A stretch of DNA of 64,000 nt. Source: Cryptomeria japonica. Taxonomy: Eukaryota > Streptophyta > Pinopsida > Cupressales > Cupressaceae. The notes under the pieces are model-generated. The model worked only from the letters and a program-made list of their open reading frames with translations, was not told the DNA's origin and ran no database searches. The stretch covers positions 231,254,303-231,318,302 of the forward strand of contig NC_081415.1 in the NCBI RefSeq assembly GCF_030272615.1, given 5' to 3'. The stretch's first letter is position 1, and each line of letters opens with the position of its first letter. The position numbers and the translations under genes were made by a program. Of this stretch, positions 36,077 to 46,258 are shown piece by piece.

Positions 36077-39065
36077 CTACAAATCTTGAGTCTGGTTGCT
36101 GATCTCTAAGGCCATCTTGGCAGTCTGATACTGAAAATGATGAACAATTTGTCCATAGATAGTGAATAAATCATAGGGCATCTTGAAGTTGCTGATATAT
36201 TCTTGTAACTCCAATTGGAGTTGAGCTTTATGTTTGAGCACATCTTCACAAAACAAATAGGATTGGCAAATTTTACTTAGAAGTAATTTACCCTTGCCCA
36301 TAGCAACACTGATATCATTTTATTGCTTCATTAGTTGTGTCCTGAGTTCATTCATTTGCTTGACTAAGGCAATATTAAGTGCCTTTTCATGGTTCTTACT
36401 TGCAGTTGCTTGAGCAACATCTTCCGAGCATTGTACCTAGTCCTCTACAATGGTACAAAGAAGTTTGAGCTTGGATAGAGAGGAGTCGGTACTGGGGAGG
36501 TTAGTACCAGGAATTACACTAGTAAGGGTGTCAATTGCAATTTGTATGACATCTGGTTCTTTCTTTCTCCGCAATTCTTCCAGTCTCTCCTGTGCAAGTT
36601 TGATGCCTCGAAGTAGCTCAGACTCATCTGCTAATTGAGTCAGACATGCAAGAGTTAGATCAATAGGACTGGTGGAAACAACCTCATCAGTTGCCTTAGG
36701 AGTCTACCCTCCTTCTTTGGTCTTGATCTCCGCTTTTTTTCCCTTCTTTGCTTCCTTCTCCTCTTCCACTCTTTTCTTTTCTTCTTCTTTCTTTTTCTCT
36801 GACTCTTTCTTTTTCTCCTCTTCTTGTTTCTTCTCCATTTCTTCCTTCTTCTTATCCTCTTCTTGCTTTTTCTTCTCTTCATCCTTCTTCCTTTATTCTT
36901 CCTTCCTCTTGTCTTCTTCTTGTTTCCTCTTATCTTCTTCTTTCCTCTTCTCTTCTTCTTTTCTCTTATCTTCTTATCTTCTTTTCTCTTATCTTCTTCT
37001 TGCTTTTTCTTTTCCACTTGTTCTTTCTCTGCTTTCTCTTTGTCCTATTTCTCTTTCTCAACTTTTTCTTTGTCCTATTTCTCTTTCTCTTTGTCAGGAG
37101 TGACATCCTCATTATCTAATGCATCAACATCAATAGGGTCAATTTGTTCTATCACTCTTTCACCTTGACTGTCAAATACCTCATCCGATTTGTCTGAGGA
37201 TAGGTCTGGTGCTTGGTCAGCCTACCTAGTGGCTTCAGATACTCGGTGCATATTGACAGCAACTTTAACATGTATGTGTGTATCCTTTTCTACTTCAGAA
37301 GTTTAGCCTTCTAGTAACCTAAGTTGCCTCCTCATAAAGAAGATGCCTTTGTTCTTATCCATAATTTCAAATAACTCAGAATTAGAAGCATCAGGAAAGT
37401 ATTGTGCAAAAATTTTCTCCCCGATCTCTTGTTCTCTCTCAATGGCAATGCGGCATTTATTATCCAAAGAATTATAAAAAGAATTTGGAGTAACAAATTT
37501 AATCTCAGAAGGTGATCGATCATTAACACATAAATATTTAATGACCTCATGTTCTACCTCATCTTTCTCACTATCATTAAAGTCATCAAAATATTCCTTT
37601 AAATCATCAAGCACTTTCCTCCTAATATTCTTTATTGTCCTCTAACAATGTGTCATTGGTTTATAAGAAGAAATATCTATATTTACTAGTGTAGAAGTTG
37701 TTGGTACAATACCGGTAGACTTCAGATTTTTGCTTGATTGCCTTATCTTCTTTGTTTGAATCTTCGATTCAGTGTCCTCTGACTCCGGTGAGTGATTATT
37801 GGATTCCCGCTTCCTCTCAAATACCTTTGTGACAATAATCTTAGGTTTCTTTTTGGTTGGTGACCGCTTGGTCACTTTTGGACTGGCAGATGTAACTGGT
37901 GCACATACCAATGGCACTTCTTTGCCCTTTTTTTGCTTTGGTTCCTCAATCGGTGTGACCCTCTCCAAGTAGGTACCAGTTCTTTTCTTCTTTGCATCCA
38001 GTGGTGAGGCAAGTAGGGTAGAGGCATACCCGATCAACATGTCATTCACCACTTCATACCCCATAGGGCCAATTACTTCCTTTCTCAGTTCCACCACTTC
38101 CATTATGCAGTCATCTATCCTTATTGTGAAGCAGATGTCATCTTCATACTTTTTCACAATATCATTAGATATCCTCATTCTCTAGCTCATCTTTCATTTG
38201 AATTCATCAAAATATTTATTTAGAACCTCAGGATATGTAGTTCCCACTACTTGTAGACTCTCCTTAATCTGTTTGGAAACTAGTAGGTCAGTAGACCATT
38301 GAATATCACCTACTCCAGGGAAATAACCTTGAAAGTAGAAGAATAAACCGACCAGAATTTGTCCAAACTTGAACCTCAGAGATTTATCTTGTTTGATGGA
38401 TTTTAAATTCACCAATAATTGCTTCTATAAGCAGGTACATGGGTCATATTTAGCACCTTCCTTGATCATCCTGTAAGCAGCATTCACCGTAGTAGCAAGG
38501 ATAGAATTCATTCTACTGGCATAAAATATCCTGTAACAAATCACCATGCAAGCGTACTTTACCAGATCATCAAAAATGTTGTTGATGGTCATTTCCTGTT
38601 GGTCACTCACAGAACCGGTGAGCTGTGTCATTTGAGTTTTGGTGACCTTCCGTAGAACTTGAACTTCTCCAACATTGCAGAATCCGATGATGGCATGAAT
38701 TGCTTCTGGTGTGATGTCATGGGTCTGCTCGAGATACATCTTGTCACAATGCACTCTACTGAGGATAATGCGAAATGTTCTTCTGTAAATTCTTCCAGAA
38801 AGTATACCACATTGTGCAAATTCATCTTCTCGAGGATGCTATACTCTGGTTTGATCTTCTTGTCATCTCCACAAAACAGACTTAGTTGGGAGTGAATTAC
38901 TAGGGATCCAAGGTCTTCCAGCTTATAGGCTATATACGCTAAAACATCTCCCTCGACAATAACTCCGACGGGAATTTGAGATAGGGCATTGTATCTCATT
39001 TTGTTTTGAATAAAATCAGGTGTATCTTCAGGTGCACTAGAACTAGAATGCGATGAAGAAGCCAT
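36077..39065 (-). pseudogene. ORF2 of element A, unknown protein of about 990 codons
   Basis: Not recognised. Chosen start is MASSSHSSSSAPEDTPDF, an in-frame Met after a Ser-rich leader. Residues about 15-320 look globular (ALSQIPVGVIVEGDVLAYIA, SVSDQQEMTINNIFDDLVKY, GQILVGLFFYFQGYFPG, GPMGYEVVNDMLIGYASTLL). Then comes a Lys/Ser/Thr-rich linker (KRSPTKKKPKIIVTK), an acidic-start segment (LDDLKEYFDDFNDSEKDE), a very Lys/Arg/Glu-rich coiled coil (36655-37017), and a C-terminal helical part (ICQSYLFCEDVLKHKAQLQ). One frameshift near 38700 and several stops break it; from 38754 to 36077 most pieces share one frame. It lies downstream of the Gag-like gene, where pol would be. It may be a structural or packaging protein; this is a guess. 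Confidence 0.55.
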
Positions 39066-39497
39066 AACCAAATGATAAGAAAGAATTTTGGAAAATACCT
39101 TCACAATCTGAAATTTAGGTTTTCCAATATTGTGCGCAGTACACCACTTCGGTTGCTAGTTCACCTCTTAGTGTTCTTCACTGATTGTTTGAGAATGATT
39201 GCAAGATTTTGCACAAGATTTCTTCAAATGCTAAACAAATTGCTCTGGTTACTCTACTCTTGAAAAAATTTCTTTTGAAAACAGATAAGTGAAAATGACG
39301 ATGAAAACCCTTTTAAACAAACTCTCACCTACCATAATAAATGCATCACCGCTAGGGCACAGACCCTAATTTTGTCTTTTACCAATTCAAATCTTTTGTC
39401 AACTGACAAGTAACATATACCGGTTAAGGTCTTTACCGATATAAACTAGGGGTTCGAAATATTTCACCGATATGCTCCCCATAAGCTTTTATGAAGC

Positions 39498-40776
39498 TTA
39501 GTTTGTTGGTTCAGAGACTTCCACACTAGGTACAGAAGCAGGTTCTTCCTATGACTCCTCTTCTGATTTCTTTTTCCAAGTTTTATTCATTTCTGTTTGA
39601 ATAGTTTCAACATCAATCTTCCCTTCTGGAGTGATCGGTATATCACCCGATAGGTTCTTTCTCAGTCTGCAAGTTCTGGCAGTGTGTCCCGGTTTGTTGC
39701 AATGATAGCATACCATTCCAGGTGTTCTTTATGGTTTGTTATCCATACTTCCATTCTTCCTTTTGCATGTTGCAGCAATGTGACCGCTACCACGACAGAT
39801 CAAACAAGTTGTTCTCCAACTAGTAGCCGCTTGATAACCACCTGACCGATGGTCATAGGTATTGTACTGGTTGGGATTTCGGTTCACTAAAGGTTCCGGG
39901 ATGACTCCTTGGAGGATATCTCCTAGTGTTGTGCAAAACCAACCTGCATTCAAATGCTCTATGCCCAAACTTCTTACATGCATAACACTTTCCATTGAAT
40001 CTATTGGATTTGGGTACATTGTTTTGAAAACAAGGAAAATTGTTGTAGGCCTTGCTTCTACACACATTGGCAATATGTCCTTCTTTTAGACAATTAAAGC
40101 AAATAGGTTTAAATTTTTGCTTACCTTTATCCTTAGATGTCAGTTGCTTCTTTCATGCTTCAGCTTTTGTTCTAGAGGTCTCACCTTCCTCATACCCAGA
40201 GAAACCAAGTCCAGTGGTATTCTTTACTAGCTTTGCTGATTGTAGGTTTTGCTCTAGCTTAGTAGTACTCTAATTGAATTTGGCAAGTATCTCCTTTGAC
40301 TCAGTAAGTTCCTTAGAAATAGCAGCATTGGATTCCATCAAGGTTGTATTCTTAGAAATAGCCATGTTTAGTTTACCTTGCATTTCTTCTTTTTCCACTT
40401 TACTCTCCTGGAGATGAGCAGTAAGGGTTCTGATTTCTTGCTTTAGCTTGGAAATCTCATGATCTTTGTCTTTTACCAAATCTTCAGCTTTCCTTCTATT
40501 CTCAAGCTCCTAACATATTCTGATAGTCAGTCCTTCCAACTCCCTTCTTAGATTGGCTTTTGATTCATTCAGTTTTTCAACATCTTCAACTAGGGCATCC
40601 ATGTATGCTTCATCAGAAGAGTTATTTTTAGTAAGTTCCATCAGTTTTTCAGCATGCTCTCTTCTTTTGGCCAAAGGGGCTTTATACTTGACTTTGAGTT
40701 CATCATAGGCTCTCTTAGTCTGAGTAAGACGATGAGTAAGTTCCCTCACACTGTATTCCCCCATATCTCCTTCCAA
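39498..40776 (-). pseudogene. coiled-coil Gag-like protein with four CCHC knuckles (element A)
   Basis: Starts at MEGDMGEYSVRELTH, about 25 bases from the primer site; an inner Met (MGEYS) is an alternative. Residues 1-170 are a heptad-like coiled coil (EKLMELTKNNSSDEA, KQEIRTLTAHLQESKVEKEE). KNTTGLGFSGYEEGE follows, resembling the Gag C-terminal linker of Copia elements. Then four CCHC knuckles: CFNCLKEGHIANVC, CYACKKFGHRAFEC, CLICRGSGHIAATC and CYHCNKPGHTARTC. TAG stops at about 40507 and 40267, TGA near 40155 and a frameshift near 39900 break it. No UBN2-type capsid core is seen. Nucleic-acid binding is expected from the knuckles; particle formation would need a helper. Confidence 0.75.
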
Positions 40777-40800
40777 GTAGTTAGACTTATAGAAAGGTTG

Positions 40801-40814
40801 GCTCTGATACCAAT
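40801..40814 (-). other. primer-binding site of element A
   Basis: Minus strand TGGTATCAGAGC, perfect initiator-tRNA-Met type site, two bases from the 5' LTR. Confidence 0.9.
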
Positions 40815-42012
40815 TGATGAATACTAAGAGGGGGGTGAATTAGTATACCAAAAAATACTGTAATCAATATTTTAAACAGTTTAGCAGATAACCGGTGCAA
40901 CAAATTCACTAATAAACTGGTTAAGATAAATGCAAACCAAATAGAAAACAAAGCATTCACCCACAAAAGCACAATCACCATAACACAAGATATTTGACAT
41001 GGAAACCCAAATGAGAAAAACCACAGTGAGAAGAAACTCACAAGTAACTATCTGCAAAATAGTAACCAAACCGATTAAGGTCATACAATGTTCTTCACCA
41101 GAACAGATCCTGTTAGGAATCTAGATCTCTGTTAGGAGATGAGTTCTGTTAAAGACTACCTTGTTAAAGGATTTCAGATCCATAGTTGTGAACCACCTTG
41201 TTAGAGGATTTACAAAGGCTTTGTTGGGCCTACCCGGTTAAGGGTTTCAGACTTGTCGAAAATGTGAGTAATCAACAAGTGAATGATCTAGATAATAGCA
41301 CAGTATGCTTAATTAGATCCTTGACAGCTCCTTGTTAATGCATTTCAGCATTATTTTAGTCTTCAATATCTCCACACTCTATCTCTTCACACATACCTAA
41401 TCTTCTCTTCAAATATCGCACATAACCTTTTCTATTCTATCTCTCATATTTTATCTCATACATGTAAACCCTAGACATGATGTCCTTATAAAGGAATCTG
41501 ATTTCATGTCAGTCCAATAAAATTAGACTACAAGTTCCTAGGTTTAGTGCATCTAGACACATTTGGTAACACGACACAAAATCATTGTCAAAGTGTCGGT
41601 GGATGATAACTCATCACAAATTATAGAAATATCGGTTGGTAACTGATCACAGATATATACCGGTTAATATAATATACCGATTACCGGATGTCAAAAATGA
41701 AGACTGGAATATCATAGTGTTCCGATCAAAAGTTAACTACCGCTTGGGTCCTCGAACCGCTTGAGATCCTCGAACCGCTTGAGATCCTCGAACCGCTTGA
41801 GATCCTCGAACCGCTTGAGGTCTTCATACCGCTTGGGAACTTCAGTCAATCTGTGACCTGTAAACCATCTTCTGCAAAATACCAATAGTCTAAAGACTAT
41901 TCATTCAATAATACACAATATCGGTTGGAACAATTACCGGTTGACCATAACTCATACATCGAGAAAGTGTGTGTCCATCAATGACAATCAAAACATCATC
42001 AAAATGCCAATA
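40815..42012 (-). repeat. 5' LTR of element A
   Basis: 1198 bp, plus-strand TGATGAATAC...TGCCAATA. Same structure as the 3' copy. The 37-base length difference is mainly two extra units of an 18-base repeat (GATCCTCGAACCGCTTGA) at about 41745-41830. Confidence 0.92.
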
Positions 42013-42758
42013 GTAAATTCACCTCCTTGATCTGATCTTAAACATTTTATTTTCTTGTCGGTTTCATTCTCTACAAGTGCCTTGAATAATTTTAATTTCC
42101 CAAAAGCTTCTGATTTCTCCCTAAGAAAAGTAACCCAACACATTCTAGAATAATCATCAATGATTAGCATAAAGTATCTATCTCCCTGTAGACTTCTTGT
42201 TCTTGTCGGACCACATAAGTCATTATGAATTAAATCAAGAACATCAATGGTTTTCTCAGAAATACTTTTGAAAGTTGTCTTAACTTGCTTTCCCATTTGA
42301 CATTCCTTACATACCAGATTATGAGGTTTTACAATCTTAGGTAAATCCCTCACTACCTTAGATGAAATAATCTTCACAATGAAATCAAAATTTACATGAC
42401 CAAGTCTTTTATGCCATAACCAACTTTCATCAATATGTGCAATCAAGCATGTCTTTTCAATGTTATTCAAATGAAAGATATTACCTCTAGTCTGACTACC
42501 GGTTGCAATTTCTAAACCAAATCTATTCATGATTTTGAATTTACCATTTTTGAATTGTAATTGAAATCCTTTTTCAACTAATTGACCAACACTCAAAAGA
42601 TTGTGATTCAAACCATCAACATAATAAACATTGTCAGTATTGTGCTTACCATCAAAAGATATAGTGTTTTTTCCTCTGATCAAACAAGCTTTGTCATCTC
42701 CAAATCTTACTAGACCTCCATTGTATTCTTGAAAAAGATAAGAATTTACTTGTATCAC
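42013..42758 (-). pseudogene. protease end and integrase N-terminal part of element B
   Basis: Minus strand. GAG-pre-integrase (NLLSVGQLVEKGFQLQF), zinc-binding H-H-C-C (WHKRLGHVNFD, CKECQMGKQ) and catalytic-core blocks HNDLCGPTRTRSLQGDRYFM, DDYSRMCWVTFLREKSEAFG, and CLRSDQGGEFT with the second catalytic Asp. It breaks off at GGEFT where element A is inserted; the rest is at 33541-34437. A frame change joins it to the gag-protease at about 42730. Confidence 0.9.
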
Positions 42759-43917
42759 TAGTCATATGATGTGAACATCCATAATCTATAATCCATTCAT
42801 CCTTTTCTTCTATTTTAGGTGCCAAGGCTTGTTCTACTGGTGGAACAATAGGTGTCGGTTGATCTTCTGTTATTGCAACAAAATCCCATCCATTGTCTCC
42901 TGGTTCTTCATCAGAATCATTAGTAACTCCTTCATCCGCATAGTAACATGATTTGTCTCTATTCTTCTTAAATATGTATCTCTGATATTCAAGGTTAGGC
43001 TTATATGTTCTTTTAGCTTCTTCTCTCAATCTTGCATGTCTCTCTGGGTATCTAGATGCCATATGACCAATTTTATTGCAGTTAAAACATTTAAAAGGTT
43101 CTTTACCTTCATACTTACTTCCAATAGGACCTTTAGGCATTTTCCTTGCAAATAGTGCTTCAAGCTCTTCAAGTTCTTCATTTTCCCTCCTGATGTCTAC
43201 AATTTCTCTTGCATAAAGTGTTTTCCAATCAAATTTATCAGCTGATGATGAAGATGCTACAGATGATGATGCTTTGAAAGCTAAATTTGTCTTAATTGTA
43301 GCAACAAGACCAAATTCCTCAAGCTCAAATGCTAAAAAATTTCCAACCAAGGTATCTCTAGACACTGATGTATTACGCATAGTTCTTAACTCATTTATAG
43401 TAGTTACTTTCATTTTGTATGTCGGTGTCAATGCTCTTAAAACTTTAGAAACAATTTCATCTTCACTTAAGGAACCTCCACAACATTGTATTCCTAAAAC
43501 AATTTCATTAACCCTTTCCATAAAAGAAAAAATTCTTTCATCTTCTTCCATTTTCAAATTTTCATACCTGACCCGGAAGCATTCCAGTTTTGCAATTTTG
43601 ACAGTGGTATCTCCTTCATTCAATATTTCCAACTTGTCCCAAATAGCTTTAGCATTAGATCGGTCTGATAATCCCATGATTTGATGATCTGACAAGGTGC
43701 TCAAGAGTGCTTCTCTTGCTTTGCAATCATTCTCTTGATCCTTAGCCAATGTAGGTGGATTAGGTTGACCTGGTGTAGGACCAACATAACCATTCTTTGT
43801 AACATCCCATATGTCTCTTCCAATGCAATTTGAATGTGTCTCCATTTTGATCTTACATATACCATAGTTAGTTCCATCAAGTTTCTGACTGTCCTTCTTG
43901 AAATAGTTAGTTGTCAT
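42694..43917 (-). pseudogene. Gag and protease of element B
   Basis: 407 codons from MTTNYFKKDSQKLDGTNYG, just left of the primer site. UBN2-type Gag (ALLSTLSDHQIMGL, KAIWDKLEIL, EDEIVSKVLRALTPTYKMKV), Ser-rich stretch, knuckle CFNCNKIGHMASRY with the last Cys changed to Tyr, then acidic region and protease site WIIDYGCSHHMT, where the Ser of D-S-G is Tyr. Both changes would disable function. Close relative of the Gag of element G (56580-57912). Confidence 0.9.
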
Positions 43918-43959
43918 AGAATCTCCTCAAGTTGTTAAACTTTTGCAAAAGAGGACTTT

Positions 43960-43973
43960 TCTCTGATACCAAT
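43960..43973 (-). other. primer-binding site of element B
   Basis: Minus strand TGGTATCAGAG followed by A instead of C, two bases from the 5' LTR. Confidence 0.85.
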
Positions 43974-45036
43974 TGTTAGGACCCAGAGGCAACTAAGAGG
44001 GGGGGTTGAATCAGTTTCCTAATAATTTTATCTCAAATACAACTTAACCAAACTTGATACTTAATACCGGTAAACCAAACTTAATGTCGATAAACAAATT
44101 AATAGTACAGGTGAAAATTAATGCATGAAACAGAAAGAGAAACAATATCCACAACACATAACACAAAGATTTGTACGTGGAAACCCTGTAAGGGGAAAAA
44201 CCACAGTGGGAAACCTTACCCACAATCAGATGATACTACTACAAATAGTATGTGTTTACAAATGGGGTATGCACATGTAGAAAGGCCAGTTGCTTAGAGC
44301 TCACTACTCAATCACAAAATAGGAGTAACACTGACTACAATTGGATGATTAAATCCAATGATGATGTACTGTTCAAAGTAGCATCTCCAATGCTGGATTC
44401 AGTACCGGTTAAGCTCTGCTTGTCTTCTTCAAACCTTTATTGAATCTTCAAATGATGTCTACGTGAGTAGCTCTGCTTATATTCACATATACCGAATATC
44501 ACAATCTTAAAATACCTTATTACCTACCACCTCTATATGAATCTCACAATTGAGATCTTACATATATACCAAAACCTAAGACCAAATTTGTAGGTCAACT
44601 TCCTAAGAATAATACAAGAAAATCAATTACAACAAGTCAAGATGTGATGCATCATGTCTGCTCAACAACAATATTAATGAATTAAACCATCTCCATAATG
44701 TGTCATGCTGATCTGGAATAGATAATGCTTGTCGGTCCATAACCTAGACCAATTTGCCGGTAATAGAAAATATTTCAACCCAGTTAGACCAATATCCAAA
44801 TCTCCAAAACCAAGTGTCCAAACCATGTCTTTGACATAACCAAGTGATCTCCAGATGATAACAAGTCATGCTTAGTGCCAGTGAACAATATAACCTATCG
44901 GTGAACTAAATACCGGTGACTGTGCATAAGTCACTAAACTTGTCGATAAACATAATCAAAGATCTCCAGAAGGATAAGTGTTGATAAGAGTTTACATCAA
45001 TAACAAAACCAATGCAACATATCCATAATACCAACA
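43974..45036 (-). repeat. 5' LTR of element B
   Basis: 1063 bp, plus-strand TGTTAGGACCC...ATAATACCAACA, followed by TSD GATAA. Slightly longer than the 3' copy through small indels, such as an extra GATAAGAGTTT near 44985. Confidence 0.92.
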
Positions 45037-45129
45037 GATAATTGGAATGGTGGTTCTGTCCAGTTTAGTGACAACTCCTCTATCAAGTTTAAGGGTAAGG
45101 GTCGTGGTACATTTAATATTGATGGAAAG
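45037..45129 (+). pseudogene. continuation of element C gag-protease
   Basis: Directly continues the protease region of C across the insertion of B: the frame reads DNWNGGSVQFSDNSSIKFKG then GRGTFNIDGKC, the usual segment between DSG protease and the pre-integrase domain. It ends where the LTR of element E begins. Last five bases GAAAG are the candidate left TSD of E. Confidence 0.85.
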
Positions 45130-46236
45130 TGTAATACCCTAAAAATGGTCATCCAAAACCATGGGCCCCTAATCTCGACTAATGTGCTTAAATTTAATAA
45201 AATTCATCAAGGTCCTGAAAAAATAATCAATTTAAATAAATCATGAGAGCCTGGTTAATTAATTCCTAAGCTATAAAAATGCAACATGGCAATTACATTT
45301 AATTAAATTCTTATTTAATTAATTGATCAGATTCAAAATTCAAAATTCAAAATAGAAAATCTTTTTAAAATCAAATATCTTATTTATTTAATTAAATATA
45401 TTTTGCATATTTAATAAATAAATAAAAAAGGAAACAAATCAAGAAAGAGGAATTAATTTGAAAAATAAATTGGAAATTATGAGCACAAAAATTCAAAAAA
45501 GGAAACAAATCGACTGAACTCAAAAAAAATGGAAAGAATCTAAGTTGCTAATTTGAACTCAATCTTATCTCTCCAAAATGGAATTAAATTATCCAATCAA
45601 AATATTTCACCTGGATTGTGATTCCTTTGAATCAATCTCTACTGTTCATTAAAGATCAATCCTGACCTATGGTCTCCCTCTTGATTTTCCTATACAGACT
45701 CTCATTCTTCAATCAACATCTGATAATTTTACATCATTATTATGCTAATATTGTGTTGCGGGCTATCGAGGAAATTTTGAAGAAGCTTTGCCTAGTTAAT
45801 TCATCAATCAACTTTGTTTTCATTTAGCTTTCATTTAATCTTAGACTCATTTTGACTTCTAGTTCATTATCTTAGATTCATTTCTCTTATCTAGATTCAA
45901 TTTCTTGCATATGATCTAGCTTAGCTTCATTTAGAGCTTTGATCATTTAACTTGATAATCTCATTTCACTTAATCAAATAATATTGCATTCAATCTTGTT
46001 TAACTATTAATCTTGCATTCGCCTAGTTGCATGCATTTAAAAATCATCTGTTTGAGTATAGTCTAGTCCCTGGATAACTTAGCAATCTGAGAGAAATCCA
46101 CACTTGTACTTTCTAGGAGGCAATAAGTTGACTTGTAATGGATTTCATTTTTTTGTTTTTGATTAACTAACCCATGCAAATAATAGTTTATTGAAGTGTT
46201 TGTACCTTTGTAGGTTCCCCAAATTTCACACACACA
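45130..46236 (+). repeat. 5' LTR of element E
   Basis: Starts TGTAATACCCTAAAAATGG, ends CACACACA before the primer site; about 1107 bp. Rich in AATTAAAT and short direct repeats at 45290-45430. No partner LTR in the window, so the right limit is set by the primer site only. Confidence 0.7.
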
Positions 46237-46240
46237 TTTT

Positions 46241-46258
46241 TGGCACCCACCATAGGGC
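46241..46258 (+). other. primer-binding site of element E
   Basis: TGGCACCCACCATAGGGC. This resembles, with a few C-to-T/G-to-A changes, the TGGCGCCCACCGTGGGGC site characteristic of Tat/Ogre-type Gypsy elements. Confidence 0.7.

Larger units (their letters stand above)
34438..42012 (-). mobile_element. non-autonomous Sirevirus-like LTR element A (reverse), 7.6 kb
   Basis: LTRs at 34438-35598 and 40815-42012, primer site, polypurine tracts and a direct repeat GTAAAT (34432-34437 and 42013-42018; five or six bases of it are the TSD) inside the integrase gene of B. The internal 5.2 kb has no protease, integrase, RT or RNase H. It has a coiled-coil, zinc-knuckle Gag-like gene (39498-40776) and a second long gene of unknown function (36077-39065). 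It must have used enzymes of an autonomous relative. Confidence 0.9.
30525..45036 (-). mobile_element. Sirevirus-like Copia element B (reverse), interrupted by A
   Basis: LTRs at 30525-31556 and 43974-45036 with a perfect TSD GATAA (30520-30524 and 45037-45041) in the gag-protease of C. The internal region has gag, protease, integrase, RT, RNase H and several CTCCCCC tracts in the right order. Element A (34438-42012) splits integrase, and an unrelated segment of about 240 bp (33299-33540) interrupts the pre-RT linker. Without A its length is about 6.9 kb. Confidence 0.92.

Noticed and set aside
36672-37168. Long plus-strand open frames rich in Ser, Phe and Leu
   Set aside because: They are the antisense of the Lys/Glu-rich coiled-coil segment of ORF2 in element A; repetitive CTT/TCT composition keeps several frames open.
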